Counted from the stretch's first letter, positions 27,250 through 36,578 are shown. The stretch is 64,000 bases of DNA from Dictyobacter arantiisoli (GCF_008326305.1 NZ_BIXY01000021.1:21452-85451), one strand, 5' to 3'. Notes: generated from the sequence alone by a model not told the origin. Numbers and translations are program-made.

Positions 27250-28398
27250 GTGAGGATGCCGGTATTTCGTAGGAAAAAGCACTGGTTAGCTGCGCTGACC
27301 GGAGTGCTTTTATCCTCTATTCTATTAGCCGCATGCGGCGAAAACTCACCTTCTATCTTGAACGTCGCGGGACCAGTGGCAGAGAGCGAGAGTAGCCTGT
27401 TCTGGTTGATTCTTTATCTTGCTCTAGCCATTTTCATCCTGGTAGAAGGTGTATTGATCTACTCCATTTTCAAGTATCGTGAACGTCCTGGAACTCCAAA
27501 CCCATACCAGAACCACGGTAACATGTTATTGGAGCTTGTCTGGACCGTTATTCCAACGGTGGTCCTATTTGTGATCTTATTCTTCACTATTCGCGGCCTA
27601 TTGCAAGTCGCGCCGGAGGCTGAACCAGCCGCCTCAGCATCACAGCCGAAAATCGAAGTGACTGCTGTTGGTCACCAGTGGTACTGGGAATTCTATTATC
27701 CAAAGTACAATGTGACCACTGCCGATACTCTGGAAGTGCCGGTGGGTACGACTGTGCACGTCAAACTATTCTCAAATAATGTCATCCACAGCTTCTGGGT
27801 CCCTTCCTTAACAGGTAAGACCGACGTTGTGCCGGGCCACGACAATACCAAATGGTTTGTGGCACAAAAGACCGGGTTATTCACAGGTATCTGCGCCGAG
27901 TATTGTGGTACACAGCACGCCAACATGCGTTTCAATGTCAACGTAGTGGACAACAGCAGCTTCATGACCTGGATTTCGGGTCAGCAACAGGCTGCCGCTG
28001 CTCCAACAGACGCACTGGCACAAAAGGGTGAAGCATTATTCAAAAATCAGTGTGCCTCCTGTCATGGTATTGTCGGCGTAAATGTGACGCAGTTCTACAA
28101 TACAGCCCAGGAATGTACCGATCTGCCAGGTGGTAAAGCCAACGGCACGCCACAGTGTTTGATTGGACCAAATCTGACGCACTTCGGTAGCCGCTCTCTG
28201 ATTGCTGGTGGTGTATTGGATAACAATACCAAAGATAATAATTGCGATCCAAATAATCCGAACCTGATGCAATCCTGTAATCTCGCGAAATGGCTGAAAG
28301 ATCCTCAGGCGGTCAAACCTGGGAACGATATGGCTATTGGCGCACTCAGTAATGCCGAGATTCAGCAATTGATTGCATACCTTGAAGGGTTGAAATAA
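27250..28398 (+). CDS. coxB: Cytochrome c oxidase subunit II with fused heme c domain (lipoprotein)
   Basis: 382 residues from a GTG at 27250, with AGGAGAG 8 nt upstream; ATG 27256 is less well spaced. The N-terminus is a lipoprotein signal (LSSILLAAC, Cys29). Two membrane helices follow (about 50-72 and 90-112), then the cupredoxin domain with the CuA ligands: His in VIHSFWVP, and GICAEYCGTQHANM. The C-terminal 120 residues are a cytochrome c domain with CASCHG and a distal Met in GNDMAIG. It accepts electrons from cytochrome c or another donor and passes them to subunit I. The heme c needs the Ccm system found at 36742-45008. Confidence 0.95.
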   Translation: MRMPVFRRKKHWLAALTGVLLSSILLAACGENSPSILNVAGPVAESESSLFWLILYLALAIFILVEGVLIYSIFKYRERPGTPNPYQNHGNMLLELVWTVIPTVVLFVILFFTIRGLLQVAPEAEPAASASQPKIEVTAVGHQWYWEFYYPKYNVTTADTLEVPVGTTVHVKLFSNNVIHSFWVPSLTGKTDVVPGHDNTKWFVAQKTGLFTGICAEYCGTQHANMRFNVNVVDNSSFMTWISGQQQAAAAPTDALAQKGEALFKNQCASCHGIVGVNVTQFYNTAQECTDLPGGKANGTPQCLIGPNLTHFGSRSLIAGGVLDNNTKDNNCDPNNPNLMQSCNLAKWLKDPQAVKPGNDMAIGALSNAEIQQLIAYLEGLK

Positions 28399-28451
28399 TC
28401 TGCCTTGCCCTGTGACCCTTTGTTTAGGGCTAGACTCTGGAGGATTTACGC

Positions 28452-30140
28452 ATGGCAACTAGCACGATCGGTGAGCGCGCTACAACCATAGATGTTCGCC
28501 GAAAGCGTTTTAGTGAAACCTATATCGGTGAGTGGATTACAACGACCGATCATAAGCAACTCGGTCTGATGTATCTGATCACAGGTTTCTTTTTCTTTGT
28601 TGTGGGTGGCATGGAGGCTCTCCTGATCCGCACCCAGCTGGCCTTGCCAAATGGTAAAGTATTAGATCCTGATACCTATAATCAGATCTTTACCATGCAT
28701 GGCACGACCATGATCTTCTTGTTCGTGATACCAGTGCTCTCGGGTTTTGGTAACTATATCGTGCCGCTGATGATTGGTGCACGCGATATGGCCTATCCCC
28801 GTATGAATGCCTTTGGCTTCTGGCTCCTACTCTTTGGTGGTATCTTCATGCAGTCCAGCTTCCTGTTTGGTCAGGCACCAAACGGCGGCTGGTTTATGTA
28901 TGCGCCATTGAGTGAGCTGGCGGCTGGACATGCCTTCCAGGCGACTCCGCACATGAATGCGGACTTCTGGCTGCTGGGTACCACCTTACTGGGTATCTCG
29001 TCGATCACCGGTTCTTTGAACTTTGTTGTCACGGTCTTCAAATTGCGCGCTCCTGGCATGAGCATTAACCGCATGCCGCTGTTCACATGGATGATCCTGG
29101 TGATGTCCTTCCTGTTGCTGTTCGCGTTGCCAAGCCTGACCGTTGCCAGCGTCTTGTTGCTGCTGGACCGTCACATGGGTGCGCATTTCTATCAGTATGG
29201 CAGTGGTGGTGATCCACTTCTCTGGCAACACCTGTTCTGGTCCTTCGGACATCCCGAAGTATACATCCTGATTCTCCCGGCCTTTGGTATTGTCTCTGAG
29301 ATTCTGCCGGTCTTCTCGCGTAAACCGATCTTTGGCTATACCTTTATCGCCTGGTCCGGTGTTGCGATTGGCTTCTTGAGCTTTACCGTCTGGGCCCACC
29401 ATATGTTCGCAGTTGGTCTGCCATCGATTGCGCAAGCCTTCTTTGCGACCAGCACGACCCTGATCGCCATTCCAACGGCTGTCAAAATCTTCAACTGGCT
29501 GGCGACGATCTGGGGTGGTAAGATTCGCTTTAACGCGCCGATGCTCTTCGCATTGGGCTTTATCGCGATGTTCCTGATTGGTGGTCTGAACGGCGCTGCC
29601 CTGGCGGTCGTGCCTTTTGACTACCAGATCACAGACAGCTACTTCGTCGTGGCGCATATCCACTATGTGCTCTTCGGTGGTACTGCGCTGGCCGTGTTCG
29701 CGGGCATCTACTACTGGTTCCCGAAATTCACCGGCAAGTTGATGGATGACCGTCTGGCAAAGTGGCACTTCTGGGTCACCTTTATTGGTCTGAACCTGAC
29801 CTTCTTCCCAATGCACCTCATGGGTATTCTGGGCATGCCTCGGCGCGTCTATACCTATCCAGCCAATCTGGGTTGGAATGATTTGAATGCCATGGCTTCG
29901 GTTGGTGCCTTCATCATTGGTGTAGGCGTAATCCTGTTCATGATCAACATTATCAAGAGCCTGAAGGCCGGGCAGGCCGCTGGCGATGATCCCTGGGATG
30001 CCTATACGCTGGAATGGGATACCACATCTCCTCCGAAAAAATATAACTTCCTGGAGATTCCGGTGGTGCGTAGCCGCCGTCCCTTCTATGACAAGAAGTA
30101 TCCTGATATTGCTGACTGGAAAAACGTCATTAAGCACTAA
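28452..30140 (+). CDS. coxA: Cytochrome c oxidase subunit I (aa3, type A)
   Basis: 562 residues with 12 membrane helices; GGAGG is upstream of the ATG. Catalytic features: FTMHGTTMIF heme-a ligand, SFGHPEVYILILPAFG with the CuB His and cross-linked Tyr of A1-type oxidases, the HH pair in VWAHHMF and the last heme ligands in HIHYVLFGG. It reduces oxygen to water and pumps protons. Gene order coxB-coxA-orf-coxC. Confidence 0.97.
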   Translation: MATSTIGERATTIDVRRKRFSETYIGEWITTTDHKQLGLMYLITGFFFFVVGGMEALLIRTQLALPNGKVLDPDTYNQIFTMHGTTMIFLFVIPVLSGFGNYIVPLMIGARDMAYPRMNAFGFWLLLFGGIFMQSSFLFGQAPNGGWFMYAPLSELAAGHAFQATPHMNADFWLLGTTLLGISSITGSLNFVVTVFKLRAPGMSINRMPLFTWMILVMSFLLLFALPSLTVASVLLLLDRHMGAHFYQYGSGGDPLLWQHLFWSFGHPEVYILILPAFGIVSEILPVFSRKPIFGYTFIAWSGVAIGFLSFTVWAHHMFAVGLPSIAQAFFATSTTLIAIPTAVKIFNWLATIWGGKIRFNAPMLFALGFIAMFLIGGLNGAALAVVPFDYQITDSYFVVAHIHYVLFGGTALAVFAGIYYWFPKFTGKLMDDRLAKWHFWVTFIGLNLTFFPMHLMGILGMPRRVYTYPANLGWNDLNAMASVGAFIIGVGVILFMINIIKSLKAGQAAGDDPWDAYTLEWDTTSPPKKYNFLEIPVVRSRRPFYDKKYPDIADWKNVIKH

Positions 30141-30188
30141 TCGTATACCCATACTCCACAGCGTTGGAACAAGACAAGTAGAGGTTAT

Positions 30189-30566
30189 ATGGTGTCTCAA
30201 GAACAAAAAGATCATGTAGAGCAACAAGTAGTAGATGAGCAGGAGGAGGACGCAGGCGTCTCTTCTCCTGACACCACCCCGACCCCCGACTCTGCATTAT
30301 CTGATGATAAGCAGGAGTCACAGCCGGAGGCCGCGACAACGGGGGGGCAGCAACAAGCAGTCCGTACAGGCAAGCGTCGGGGACGAGCCAGAGGACGTCT
30401 GGTCAATGCCGAAGAGGTGATGCCAAAGCCAAGCCTCTGGCCGCTGGCCGTGGCTTTCTCTATCGCGTTCGTGCTGTTTGGTGTGATTGCCGGTCTTGTT
30501 GTCCTTGTGATCGGTGTCATACTCCTTGTTGCATCGATTGTGGGTTGGATACTGGAGCGTCGATAA
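30189..30566 (+). CDS. Small membrane protein, probable oxidase subunit IV
   Basis: 125 residues; AGAGG lies 8 nt before the ATG. The first 75 residues are acidic then basic and disordered (EQQVVDEQEED, GKRRGRARGR). The last 50 are a two-helix hairpin PKPSLWPLAVAF ... VGWILERR, the pattern of small subunit IV proteins in bacterial aa3 oxidases. The position between coxA and coxC supports that role. No catalytic residues expected. Confidence 0.65.
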   Translation: MVSQEQKDHVEQQVVDEQEEDAGVSSPDTTPTPDSALSDDKQESQPEAATTGGQQQAVRTGKRRGRARGRLVNAEEVMPKPSLWPLAVAFSIAFVLFGVIAGLVVLVIGVILLVASIVGWILERR

Positions 30567-30639
30567 GAGAGAGCCTGTGTTTGCTACTTTGGTAGCGGAC
30601 ACAGGTGATTATTCTCGCGTAGTTAAGGGAGTGACTTGT

Positions 30640-31260
30640 ATGAGTGTTGCTCATGGCGAGCAAGTACGAGTGTTGGAAGAAGAGCACGGCCAGGTAGGTG
30701 AACGGAGCCTCAACTGGTGGGGCATGGTCTTTTTCATCGCCTCTGAGGCTCTGATCTTCGCCAACCTGATTGCTGCTTACCTCTATCTAGAGATTCGTAA
30801 CAACAACGATATCTGGCAATTGCCGCATAGCAATCTGTTTTTGCCTCTGCTCAATACCGCTATCCTGCTTGGTAGTAGCGTTTCAGTGCATTTTGCAGGC
30901 ACTGGTATTCGCAAAGGCAATGTAAGGCAGCTAATCATTGGTTTAAGTGTCACCATTTTCCTGGGTGCCTGTTTCTTGGTTGGTCTGGCCTATGAATGGA
31001 CCTCATTGATTGCTGACGAGCATTTCAGTATCTCCAGCAGCATTTTTGGTTCAGCCTTTTTCACGCTGACAGGCTTTCACGGTCTGCACGTCACCATCGG
31101 TGCGATCTTCCTGGCCGTCTGTCTGGTGCGTGCCACGAAGGGCCATTTTAGCAAGCAGCAGCATTTCGCTGTCCAGGCGGCTGAAATGTACTGGCACTTT
31201 GTGGACGTGGTCTGGCTGTTCGTCGTAACATTGGTCTACTTTGTACCGCTGTTCCGCTAA
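30640..31260 (+). CDS. coxC: Cytochrome c oxidase subunit III
   Basis: 206 residues from the ATG at 30640, which follows AAGGGAG; the longer frame overlaps the gene before. Five membrane helices as in the short subunit III form. Signatures: NWWGMVFFIASEALIFANL at the start, FTLTGFHGLHVTIGAIFL and the C-terminal QAAEMYWHFVDVVWLFVVT. It stabilises subunit I. Last oxidase gene, followed by a hairpin. Confidence 0.95.
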   Translation: MSVAHGEQVRVLEEEHGQVGERSLNWWGMVFFIASEALIFANLIAAYLYLEIRNNNDIWQLPHSNLFLPLLNTAILLGSSVSVHFAGTGIRKGNVRQLIIGLSVTIFLGACFLVGLAYEWTSLIADEHFSISSSIFGSAFFTLTGFHGLHVTIGAIFLAVCLVRATKGHFSKQQHFAVQAAEMYWHFVDVVWLFVVTLVYFVPLFR

Positions 31261-31281
31261 GTAGTCTGACGCAATTTTCTG

Positions 31282-31323
31282 GTGACCTGATATTTTATAT
31301 GAGATGTCAGGTCACTTTATTAT
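31282..31323 (+). terminator. Terminator after coxC
   Basis: gtgacctga at 31282-31290 pairs with tcaggtcac at 31307-31315, followed by a T-rich tail. Confidence 0.75.
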
Positions 31324-31509
31324 TTTAAAGGACAGGTGGTTTTTCAGGTAGTCACGAGCGCAAATCTTCAATCAGTTGTTGTACGTGGATAAGATATAAA
31401 GAGTTATCTCACCAGCACTCGACGTTTGGTTCTATTGAAAGGCTTATTTTCATTTTACTCACAGTGTATGTGGTTTGCTTCTTATTTACCATCGATACGG
31501 GTAAAAATA

Positions 31510-31518
31510 TGTTACAAT
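31510..31518 (+). promoter_or_regulatory. Extended -10 promoter upstream of the zinc-ribbon gene
   Basis: TGTTACAAT, identical to the mraZ element, 50 bp before the ATG at 31568. No clear -35. Confidence 0.5.
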
Positions 31519-31567
31519 TGAAAGTAAAAGCTGATGATACCAGGGGTAGAGAAGAAAGGGTAGTAGC

Positions 31568-31981
31568 ATGAAAGATGCGATGCGCAGTGGCGCGCCTGGC
31601 GTTGCTGTTCCACCCCATGATACGCGTAAGCGACAGAGCCGTTTGCCCGTATATTGTTCTATTTGTACAAATCGTATCTGGTCCGAGCCAATGAATATTG
31701 TAGAGCCAGATGGCGTGCCAGAACCACGCCTTTCATGGACATTATGTAAAGCCTGTTATCAGGCCCTGGTGGTTGAGATGAGTCGCTCACCACTACAATC
31801 TCCCCTGCGGCTACGTATCGCGATGGGATTAGTGGCGGCGGAGCGCTGGCCGCATGCGTATTCTACCCGTGTGCGCGAATATGTAAGTGATCGACGCTGG
31901 ATCATTTTTATGGCTGCGGCTTTTATTATTGCAATGCTCGTTCACCTGATGCTTATCGTGATGATCGCGGGCATCAAATAA
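31568..31981 (+). CDS. Zinc-ribbon membrane protein of unknown function
   Basis: 137 residues; AGAAAGGG precedes the ATG. A CxxC pair in VYCSICTNRIW and a second in TLCKACYQALV suggest a zinc ribbon in the cytoplasm, and one membrane helix closes the protein (about 112-135, FIMAAAFIIAMLVHLMLIV). No family recognised. It stands between the oxidase genes and the kinase fusion, with its own promoter. Confidence 0.7.
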   Translation: MKDAMRSGAPGVAVPPHDTRKRQSRLPVYCSICTNRIWSEPMNIVEPDGVPEPRLSWTLCKACYQALVVEMSRSPLQSPLRLRIAMGLVAAERWPHAYSTRVREYVSDRRWIIFMAAAFIIAMLVHLMLIVMIAGIK

Positions 31982-32101
31982 TTGTTCACCCTCTTCAGGA
32001 CTCTTTAAGAAGTAGGTAGACGGTCTTGTGCTGGGCCATGAAACAGGTTGGCAAGCTCTTTTTCCGCTTTTCTTGTTGAGCTGGGTGTGGTTGACTCTTT
32101 T

Positions 32102-32110
32102 TGCTAAAAT
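32102..32110 (+). promoter_or_regulatory. Possible extended -10 promoter of the kinase fusion gene
   Basis: TGCTAAAAT, 50 bp before the ATG at 32161. A TTGACT is present at 32091 but too close to act as its -35. Confidence 0.35.
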
Positions 32111-32160
32111 ATGAGTAGCCAGGTACAGATCATTATCGGGCGGGAAAGGGTTGTTTTTGT

Positions 32161-34179
32161 ATGTCCTCCTCCATTGAAAAAAAACACAGCAAAACCACCG
32201 GTGGATTGTGGATTGCGGAGAATGCTGCGCCAGTAACCCCACATCCAGGTAGACCTACAGAACCTATCCCCGCAGGTTTTACGCGTGAGTATCAGGTTCT
32301 CGCAGAAATGTGCGCCAGCATGAGTAGTGGCTTTATGCTCCTTAATCAGCATGGCCGCGTAACCTATTCGAATGAAAGTGCTTTGCGCCTGTTGCGTGTT
32401 GATGTACGGGATCGTTCCGCGTTTCAGGAATTTGATGTCCAGGAGCATTTGCTGGCTCTGTCAACCGATCCACAACATGCCAGAGCAGATCTGGAACAAC
32501 TCTGGCAGCATCAGGATCAGGAGCGGTCAACTGATCTCTCATTGATTGATGCTGCCGCCAACTGGTTACGTGTACGCAGTTTTCCTGTCCATGATGAGCA
32601 GGGTCGCAGCCTGGGTCGTGGTGTGTTGCTTGATGATATTACTCTGGAACGTTCCGCGGCCGCATCCCGGACCGAGACGTTGATGATGGCGGCGCATGAG
32701 TTTAAAACGCCACTGGCTATTATTAAGGGTTGTGCGACCACCCTGCTGGGTGGCTCCGCGCGCTGGGACCCCTCCATGCAGCGCGAGATGTTACAGATGA
32801 TCGATGCACAGTCTGATCGCTTGTATGATGTCTTAAATACGCTGCTAGATGTCTGGCGCTTTGATGCGGGCACTCAACCGCTGCATCTTGCTCAGGTCCA
32901 GCTCTCCGAACTTATCTTACAATTGATTACACGCTGGCAGAAGCAGTCTCCTGAGCATCGCTTTGTCCTGGATCTGCCCGATGATGTGCCTACGGTAACC
33001 TGTGATGCGTTGCGTATCGAGCAAACCCTGAATCACTTGCTGAATAACGCGGTGAAAAATTCGCATGCCGGACAAATTGTGCGGACAATGCTTGATTTTA
33101 CGGCTGGCGAGTTGCGGGTGAGCGTGAGCGATGAGGGTATCGGCATCGCGTCAGAACATCTGGAGCGTATCTTTGATCGCTTTTATCGCATTGAGCAGGC
33201 CAGTAAAGCCCACAATGAACACGAGGATGCCGCTCTGTCGGATGAGCCGGGGGGAAGTGGGTTGGGACTCTCAGCGGCACGCGCGACTATTGAAGCACAT
33301 CGAGGGCGCATCTGGGCTGAGTCGGCAGGACCGGGCAAGGGCGCTACCTTTTTCTTCACCTTACCATTAAACGCCAGCCGTTACGCTCCTATAGAGACTT
33401 TGACTGCGCTTGAGGAGCCGGAAACGAGTAGTGGAGTGACCGGACCGTTGCGCAAAACGCGCACGTCGTCTCTGGATCAGGGCCGCCATGTGCGTGTCCT
33501 GCTGGCGGAGAATGATGCTCGCCTGGCACGCTATATTCGTGCCAATTTAGAAGAGCAGCAATATCGGGTACGGGTCGTCACCCATGGTATTCAATTCTTA
33601 CGTCAGTTGGATTTGGAAGAGACGGATGTGATTTTGCTCTCTACCCAGCTTGCGGATATGAGTGGTGCAGAGTTGCTCAAGCGCTTGCGTGAATTCTCCC
33701 ATGCGCCAGTAATCATGCTCTGTGATGCCTGTGATGAGGATGAGCGGGTGCAGATGTTTGAACTGGGTAGCGATGATCTGGTTGTCAAACCTTTTGGGAT
33801 GCGTGAGTTGTTGGCACGCGTACGTGCCCTCTTGCGTCGTCAGGGACCACCAGCCGAGCAGAAGCAACAACCGTCAATTTTCACAACTGGCGAGCTGACC
33901 ATCGACTATGCGCAGCATCAGGTGACGGTGCGTGGACAGGCTGTTCAGTTGAGCCGTACCGAGTATAAACTGCTCAGCACTCTGGCGCAGAATGTTGGCC
34001 TGGTCGTGACGCATGAGTTATTGCTGGAAAAGGTCTGGGGGCCGGAATACAATCGCGATATTGACTTTATCTGGGTCTATATCAGTCGCCTGCGCCGTAA
34101 AATCGAGGCGAACTCGCGCCATCCTGAATATATCCTTACCGTACCGGATGTAGGCTATAAATTAGCCAGGCATGCATAA
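32161..34179 (+). CDS. Single-chain PAS-histidine kinase / receiver / OmpR-type DNA-binding protein
   Basis: 672 residues. In order: PAS-like domain (about 42-165), HisKA with H179 in AAHEFKTPLAII, HATPase with N-box NHLLNNAVKN (291-300), G-box DEGIGI (324-329) and GGSGLGLSAARA (364-375), a receiver domain (about 443-560) and a winged-helix Trans_reg_C domain (about 575-668, RTEYKLLSTLAQ, WVYISRLRRKIEA). No membrane helix, so a soluble sensor. The receiver has the acidic pair in LAENDAR and Lys543 in VVKPFG, but the phosphoacceptor position is Ser494 (VILLSTQLADMSG in place of an LLD motif), so normal phosphotransfer inside the receiver looks impossible. A kinase joined to an OmpR-type effector in one chain is rare. 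Confidence 0.88.
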   Translation: MSSSIEKKHSKTTGGLWIAENAAPVTPHPGRPTEPIPAGFTREYQVLAEMCASMSSGFMLLNQHGRVTYSNESALRLLRVDVRDRSAFQEFDVQEHLLALSTDPQHARADLEQLWQHQDQERSTDLSLIDAAANWLRVRSFPVHDEQGRSLGRGVLLDDITLERSAAASRTETLMMAAHEFKTPLAIIKGCATTLLGGSARWDPSMQREMLQMIDAQSDRLYDVLNTLLDVWRFDAGTQPLHLAQVQLSELILQLITRWQKQSPEHRFVLDLPDDVPTVTCDALRIEQTLNHLLNNAVKNSHAGQIVRTMLDFTAGELRVSVSDEGIGIASEHLERIFDRFYRIEQASKAHNEHEDAALSDEPGGSGLGLSAARATIEAHRGRIWAESAGPGKGATFFFTLPLNASRYAPIETLTALEEPETSSGVTGPLRKTRTSSLDQGRHVRVLLAENDARLARYIRANLEEQQYRVRVVTHGIQFLRQLDLEETDVILLSTQLADMSGAELLKRLREFSHAPVIMLCDACDEDERVQMFELGSDDLVVKPFGMRELLARVRALLRRQGPPAEQKQQPSIFTTGELTIDYAQHQVTVRGQAVQLSRTEYKLLSTLAQNVGLVVTHELLLEKVWGPEYNRDIDFIWVYISRLRRKIEANSRHPEYILTVPDVGYKLARHA

Positions 34180-34208
34180 GTCATAGCCAGGAAAACATAC
34201 TATTTTTG

Positions 34209-34246
34209 AACCCGTCTCCATATAATATGGGGGCGGGTTTTTGTTT
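34209..34246 (+). terminator. Terminator after the kinase fusion gene
   Basis: A 14-bp stem (34209-34222 with 34226-34239, three G-T pairs) followed by a T-rich tail. Confidence 0.8.
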
Positions 34247-34412
34247 TCAATACGTTATAATTGTGGGGGGAATGAGATTAAACTCATAAATGTTCAGGTC
34301 ACTGTAAGGGGATTTCGCTAGCTGTCAAAGATTCTGTAATGTGGGCCTCGTATGCTTACTATGAATACGATACTATTTAGCTATTTTTACTGGTAGCGAT
34401 AGAGGTGCATAT

Positions 34413-35033
34413 ATGTCGCAAGGGCTACAGCCATCAGTTTCGACGGTCCTGTTATTGGAGACTGATCCTTCCATTCGGCGTATGATTACGCTTGGTCTAC
34501 GCCATCGTGGACTCCATGTGATCGAGTCCATTTCATTGTCAACTCTTTCTGCTCGTGATGTGCAAAAATTGGATTTACTGATTGTAGATGTTGATGATGG
34601 AATTCGTTGTGACCGGGCTATGCTTGAAGCCGCTCAGGCACATCCGCAATTGTCAGCCTTACCTACGGTCGTGCTGTCCTGGGAGCCTCTGATAGAACAG
34701 AAGGATCAGCAGGTGGCTGTGACCAAGCCCTTTGACGCACGCGCTTTGCACGCCGGGATTGACCAATTGCTGCTGGCGCGTAGTGCCGCACAGATCCAGC
34801 AACTACAACAGGCCGAGGCTCTCCTTCTGGCGTCCTATGCTAAACATACTGCTCCCAGCATCTGGCCTGCCATCACTGCTGCGGGTGTGCTACTGGTTGT
34901 GATTGGTTTATTGTTACAATTTGCGATCACCATTATTGGCCTGCTCGTGATTGTCTGTGGATTGCTGTTATGGACTATTGGCTCCCATACATCAGTTGAG
35001 AAGCCTGAATTGTCTCTCACTGTGGGTAAATGA
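34413..35033 (+). CDS. Membrane-anchored receiver-domain protein
   Basis: 206 residues. Residues 10-120 are a receiver domain: acidic residues Glu16 and Asp18 (LLETDPS), phosphoacceptor Asp59 (LLIVDVDDG), Ser89 (VVLSW) and Lys105 (VTKPFD). A Gln-rich helix (122-140) leads to two membrane helices (about 150-170 and 173-190), so the receiver is held at the inner membrane. There is no output domain. It follows the kinase fusion by 233 bp, but a terminator lies between them. It could be a phosphate sink or a docking partner for that kinase; this is inference. Confidence 0.75.
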   Translation: MSQGLQPSVSTVLLLETDPSIRRMITLGLRHRGLHVIESISLSTLSARDVQKLDLLIVDVDDGIRCDRAMLEAAQAHPQLSALPTVVLSWEPLIEQKDQQVAVTKPFDARALHAGIDQLLLARSAAQIQQLQQAEALLLASYAKHTAPSIWPAITAAGVLLVVIGLLLQFAITIIGLLVIVCGLLLWTIGSHTSVEKPELSLTVGK

Positions 35034-35184
35034 CTGCGATTTCCTCTTTTTGATTGAAATACTCTTTCATCGCTTGTAAGCTGAGTATGATCAAAAGTGG
35101 TTGCCAGTTCTTTCCTTTATGCGCTATCCTTTCCTCTGAGAATGTTTATTGCGGCATTGGAAAGCACAAAGGAAAGAGAGATTT

Positions 35185-35748
35185 ATGTATATTCGACCAG
35201 CCAGAAAAACAGATGCTCAGGATGCATTACCCTTGATCTATCAGGTGATCAGTGGATTTAGTGGTACCTTGCTGGGCTCCAGGACTGAGCAGGAATTTCA
35301 TGAGGTCATCGCAGATTTTTTTCAGGCCGAAAATAACCGCTTCAGTTATCAAAATTATCTCGTGGCGGAAGTTGGGCAGCGTGTCGCTGGCCTGTTACTG
35401 CTGTATCATGGTCGCGATGCCGAGGTATTAGATCGTCCTATATTAGAGCACGCCCGTCGGGTTAAAAACAATCCTACCTTCAGATTGGACAAAGAGGCGG
35501 ATGAAGATGAATGGTATATCGATACGCTTTCTGTCTCTCCTGACTATGCCGGGCAGGGTATTGGCACTGCCTTGATGAAGGCGGCTGAGGAACAGGTGCG
35601 CCAGAGACAGGATCGCAAGCTAGCGCTGCTTGTAGAAGAAGAGAACACGCGCGCTCATCGCTTATATCAGCACCTGGGCTATAAAGAAGATAAAAAGACC
35701 ATGCTCTATGGTATCTCATTGTTGCATATGGTGAAATTTCTGGCCTGA
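35185..35748 (+). CDS. GNAT-family N-acetyltransferase
   Basis: 187 residues from the ATG at 35185 with GGAAAGAGAG upstream; the frame opens 12 codons earlier without an RBS. It is a GNAT fold with the acetyl-CoA loop SVSPDYAGQGIGTALMKAAEEQ (R/Q-x-x-G-x-G type) and the following NTRAHRLYQHLGY of beta-5/alpha-4. The acceptor substrate cannot be predicted. A weak hairpin plus T7 at about 35747-35775 may end the transcript. Confidence 0.88.
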   Translation: MYIRPARKTDAQDALPLIYQVISGFSGTLLGSRTEQEFHEVIADFFQAENNRFSYQNYLVAEVGQRVAGLLLLYHGRDAEVLDRPILEHARRVKNNPTFRLDKEADEDEWYIDTLSVSPDYAGQGIGTALMKAAEEQVRQRQDRKLALLVEEENTRAHRLYQHLGYKEDKKTMLYGISLLHMVKFLA

Positions 35749-35868
35749 TCATCCTAACATCTGATCCTTTTTTTCTACATATTGTTGAGACACTATTCCC
35801 GTCTTTGTTCCGTATACTACATGTCTCTGGTTCTAAAAATCGTTTTGTAGAAGCAGGAAGGTGGAGTT

Positions 35869-36483
35869 ATGCAAACCAATAGTAAAATATTAGATGGTGT
35901 ACGTGTCGCAATCCTGGTTACGGATGATTTCGAGCAGGCTGAGCTGGCGGAACCGAAAAAGGCACTTGAACGCTGTGGAGCAACCACTAAAATTATCGCT
36001 CCTAAAGCTGGTCAGGTACAGGGACTCAATCACGATGAGAAGGCGGATGCATTCCCCGTTGATTTGACGCTTGATCAGGCTAATGTGAATGATTTTGATG
36101 CTGTGCTGCTACCGGGTGGCGCTGTGAATGCGGATGCTTTACGCATGGAGCAGAAGGCTCGTACTTTTGTGCAGCAGGTGAACCAGAGTGGACGACCCAT
36201 GGCTGTGATCTGTCATGCTCCATGGCTGTTGGTTTCTTCTGGACTCGTCAAGGGACGGACATTAACGAGCTACTTTACCATTCAGGACGATATTCGCAAT
36301 GCAGGTGGTAACTGGGTTGATCAGCAAGTTGTGCGTGACCATAATCTGGTGACCAGTCGTAGCCCTCAGGATTTGCCAGCGTTTAATTCAGCGATAGTTT
36401 CATTGATTGCTGAATATAAGGACAAGGGCCCTCTCCTGCCACGTGGCAGTAACCAGAGCCCCCAGGATGTGATCTCTGCCTAG
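35869..36483 (+). CDS. DJ-1/PfpI family protein (YhbO/Hsp31-like)
   Basis: 204 residues; AGGAAGGTGGAG before the ATG. The nucleophile elbow AVICHAPWLL carries the family Cys, the Glu is in AELAEPKKAL, and a His follows in the catalytic site. LLPGGAVNADALR is the other signature. PfpI-type proteins act as stress-induced deglycases/glyoxalases or peptidases; the assignment between them is debated. Ends before a strong terminator. Confidence 0.88.
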   Translation: MQTNSKILDGVRVAILVTDDFEQAELAEPKKALERCGATTKIIAPKAGQVQGLNHDEKADAFPVDLTLDQANVNDFDAVLLPGGAVNADALRMEQKARTFVQQVNQSGRPMAVICHAPWLLVSSGLVKGRTLTSYFTIQDDIRNAGGNWVDQQVVRDHNLVTSRSPQDLPAFNSAIVSLIAEYKDKGPLLPRGSNQSPQDVISA

Positions 36484-36578
36484 CCTCACATGCGCGAGCG
36501 ATAGCAGAGAACCTTAGTCGTACGCACACCTTGCCTCACGGCTCTCTATGTTGGCTCTGCTGGATGATACCGCAGATG

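Larger units (their letters stand above)
31261..31567. other. Gap between coxC and the next gene
   Basis: 307 bp holding the coxC terminator at 31282-31323 and an extended -10 promoter at 31510-31518. Nothing else seen. Confidence 0.6.

Noticed and set aside
28986..30227. 413-codon open frame on the minus strand over coxA
   Set aside because: It lies wholly antisense to a certain coxA gene, has low-complexity His/Gln/Asp-rich sequence typical of such shadows, and no RBS or domain.
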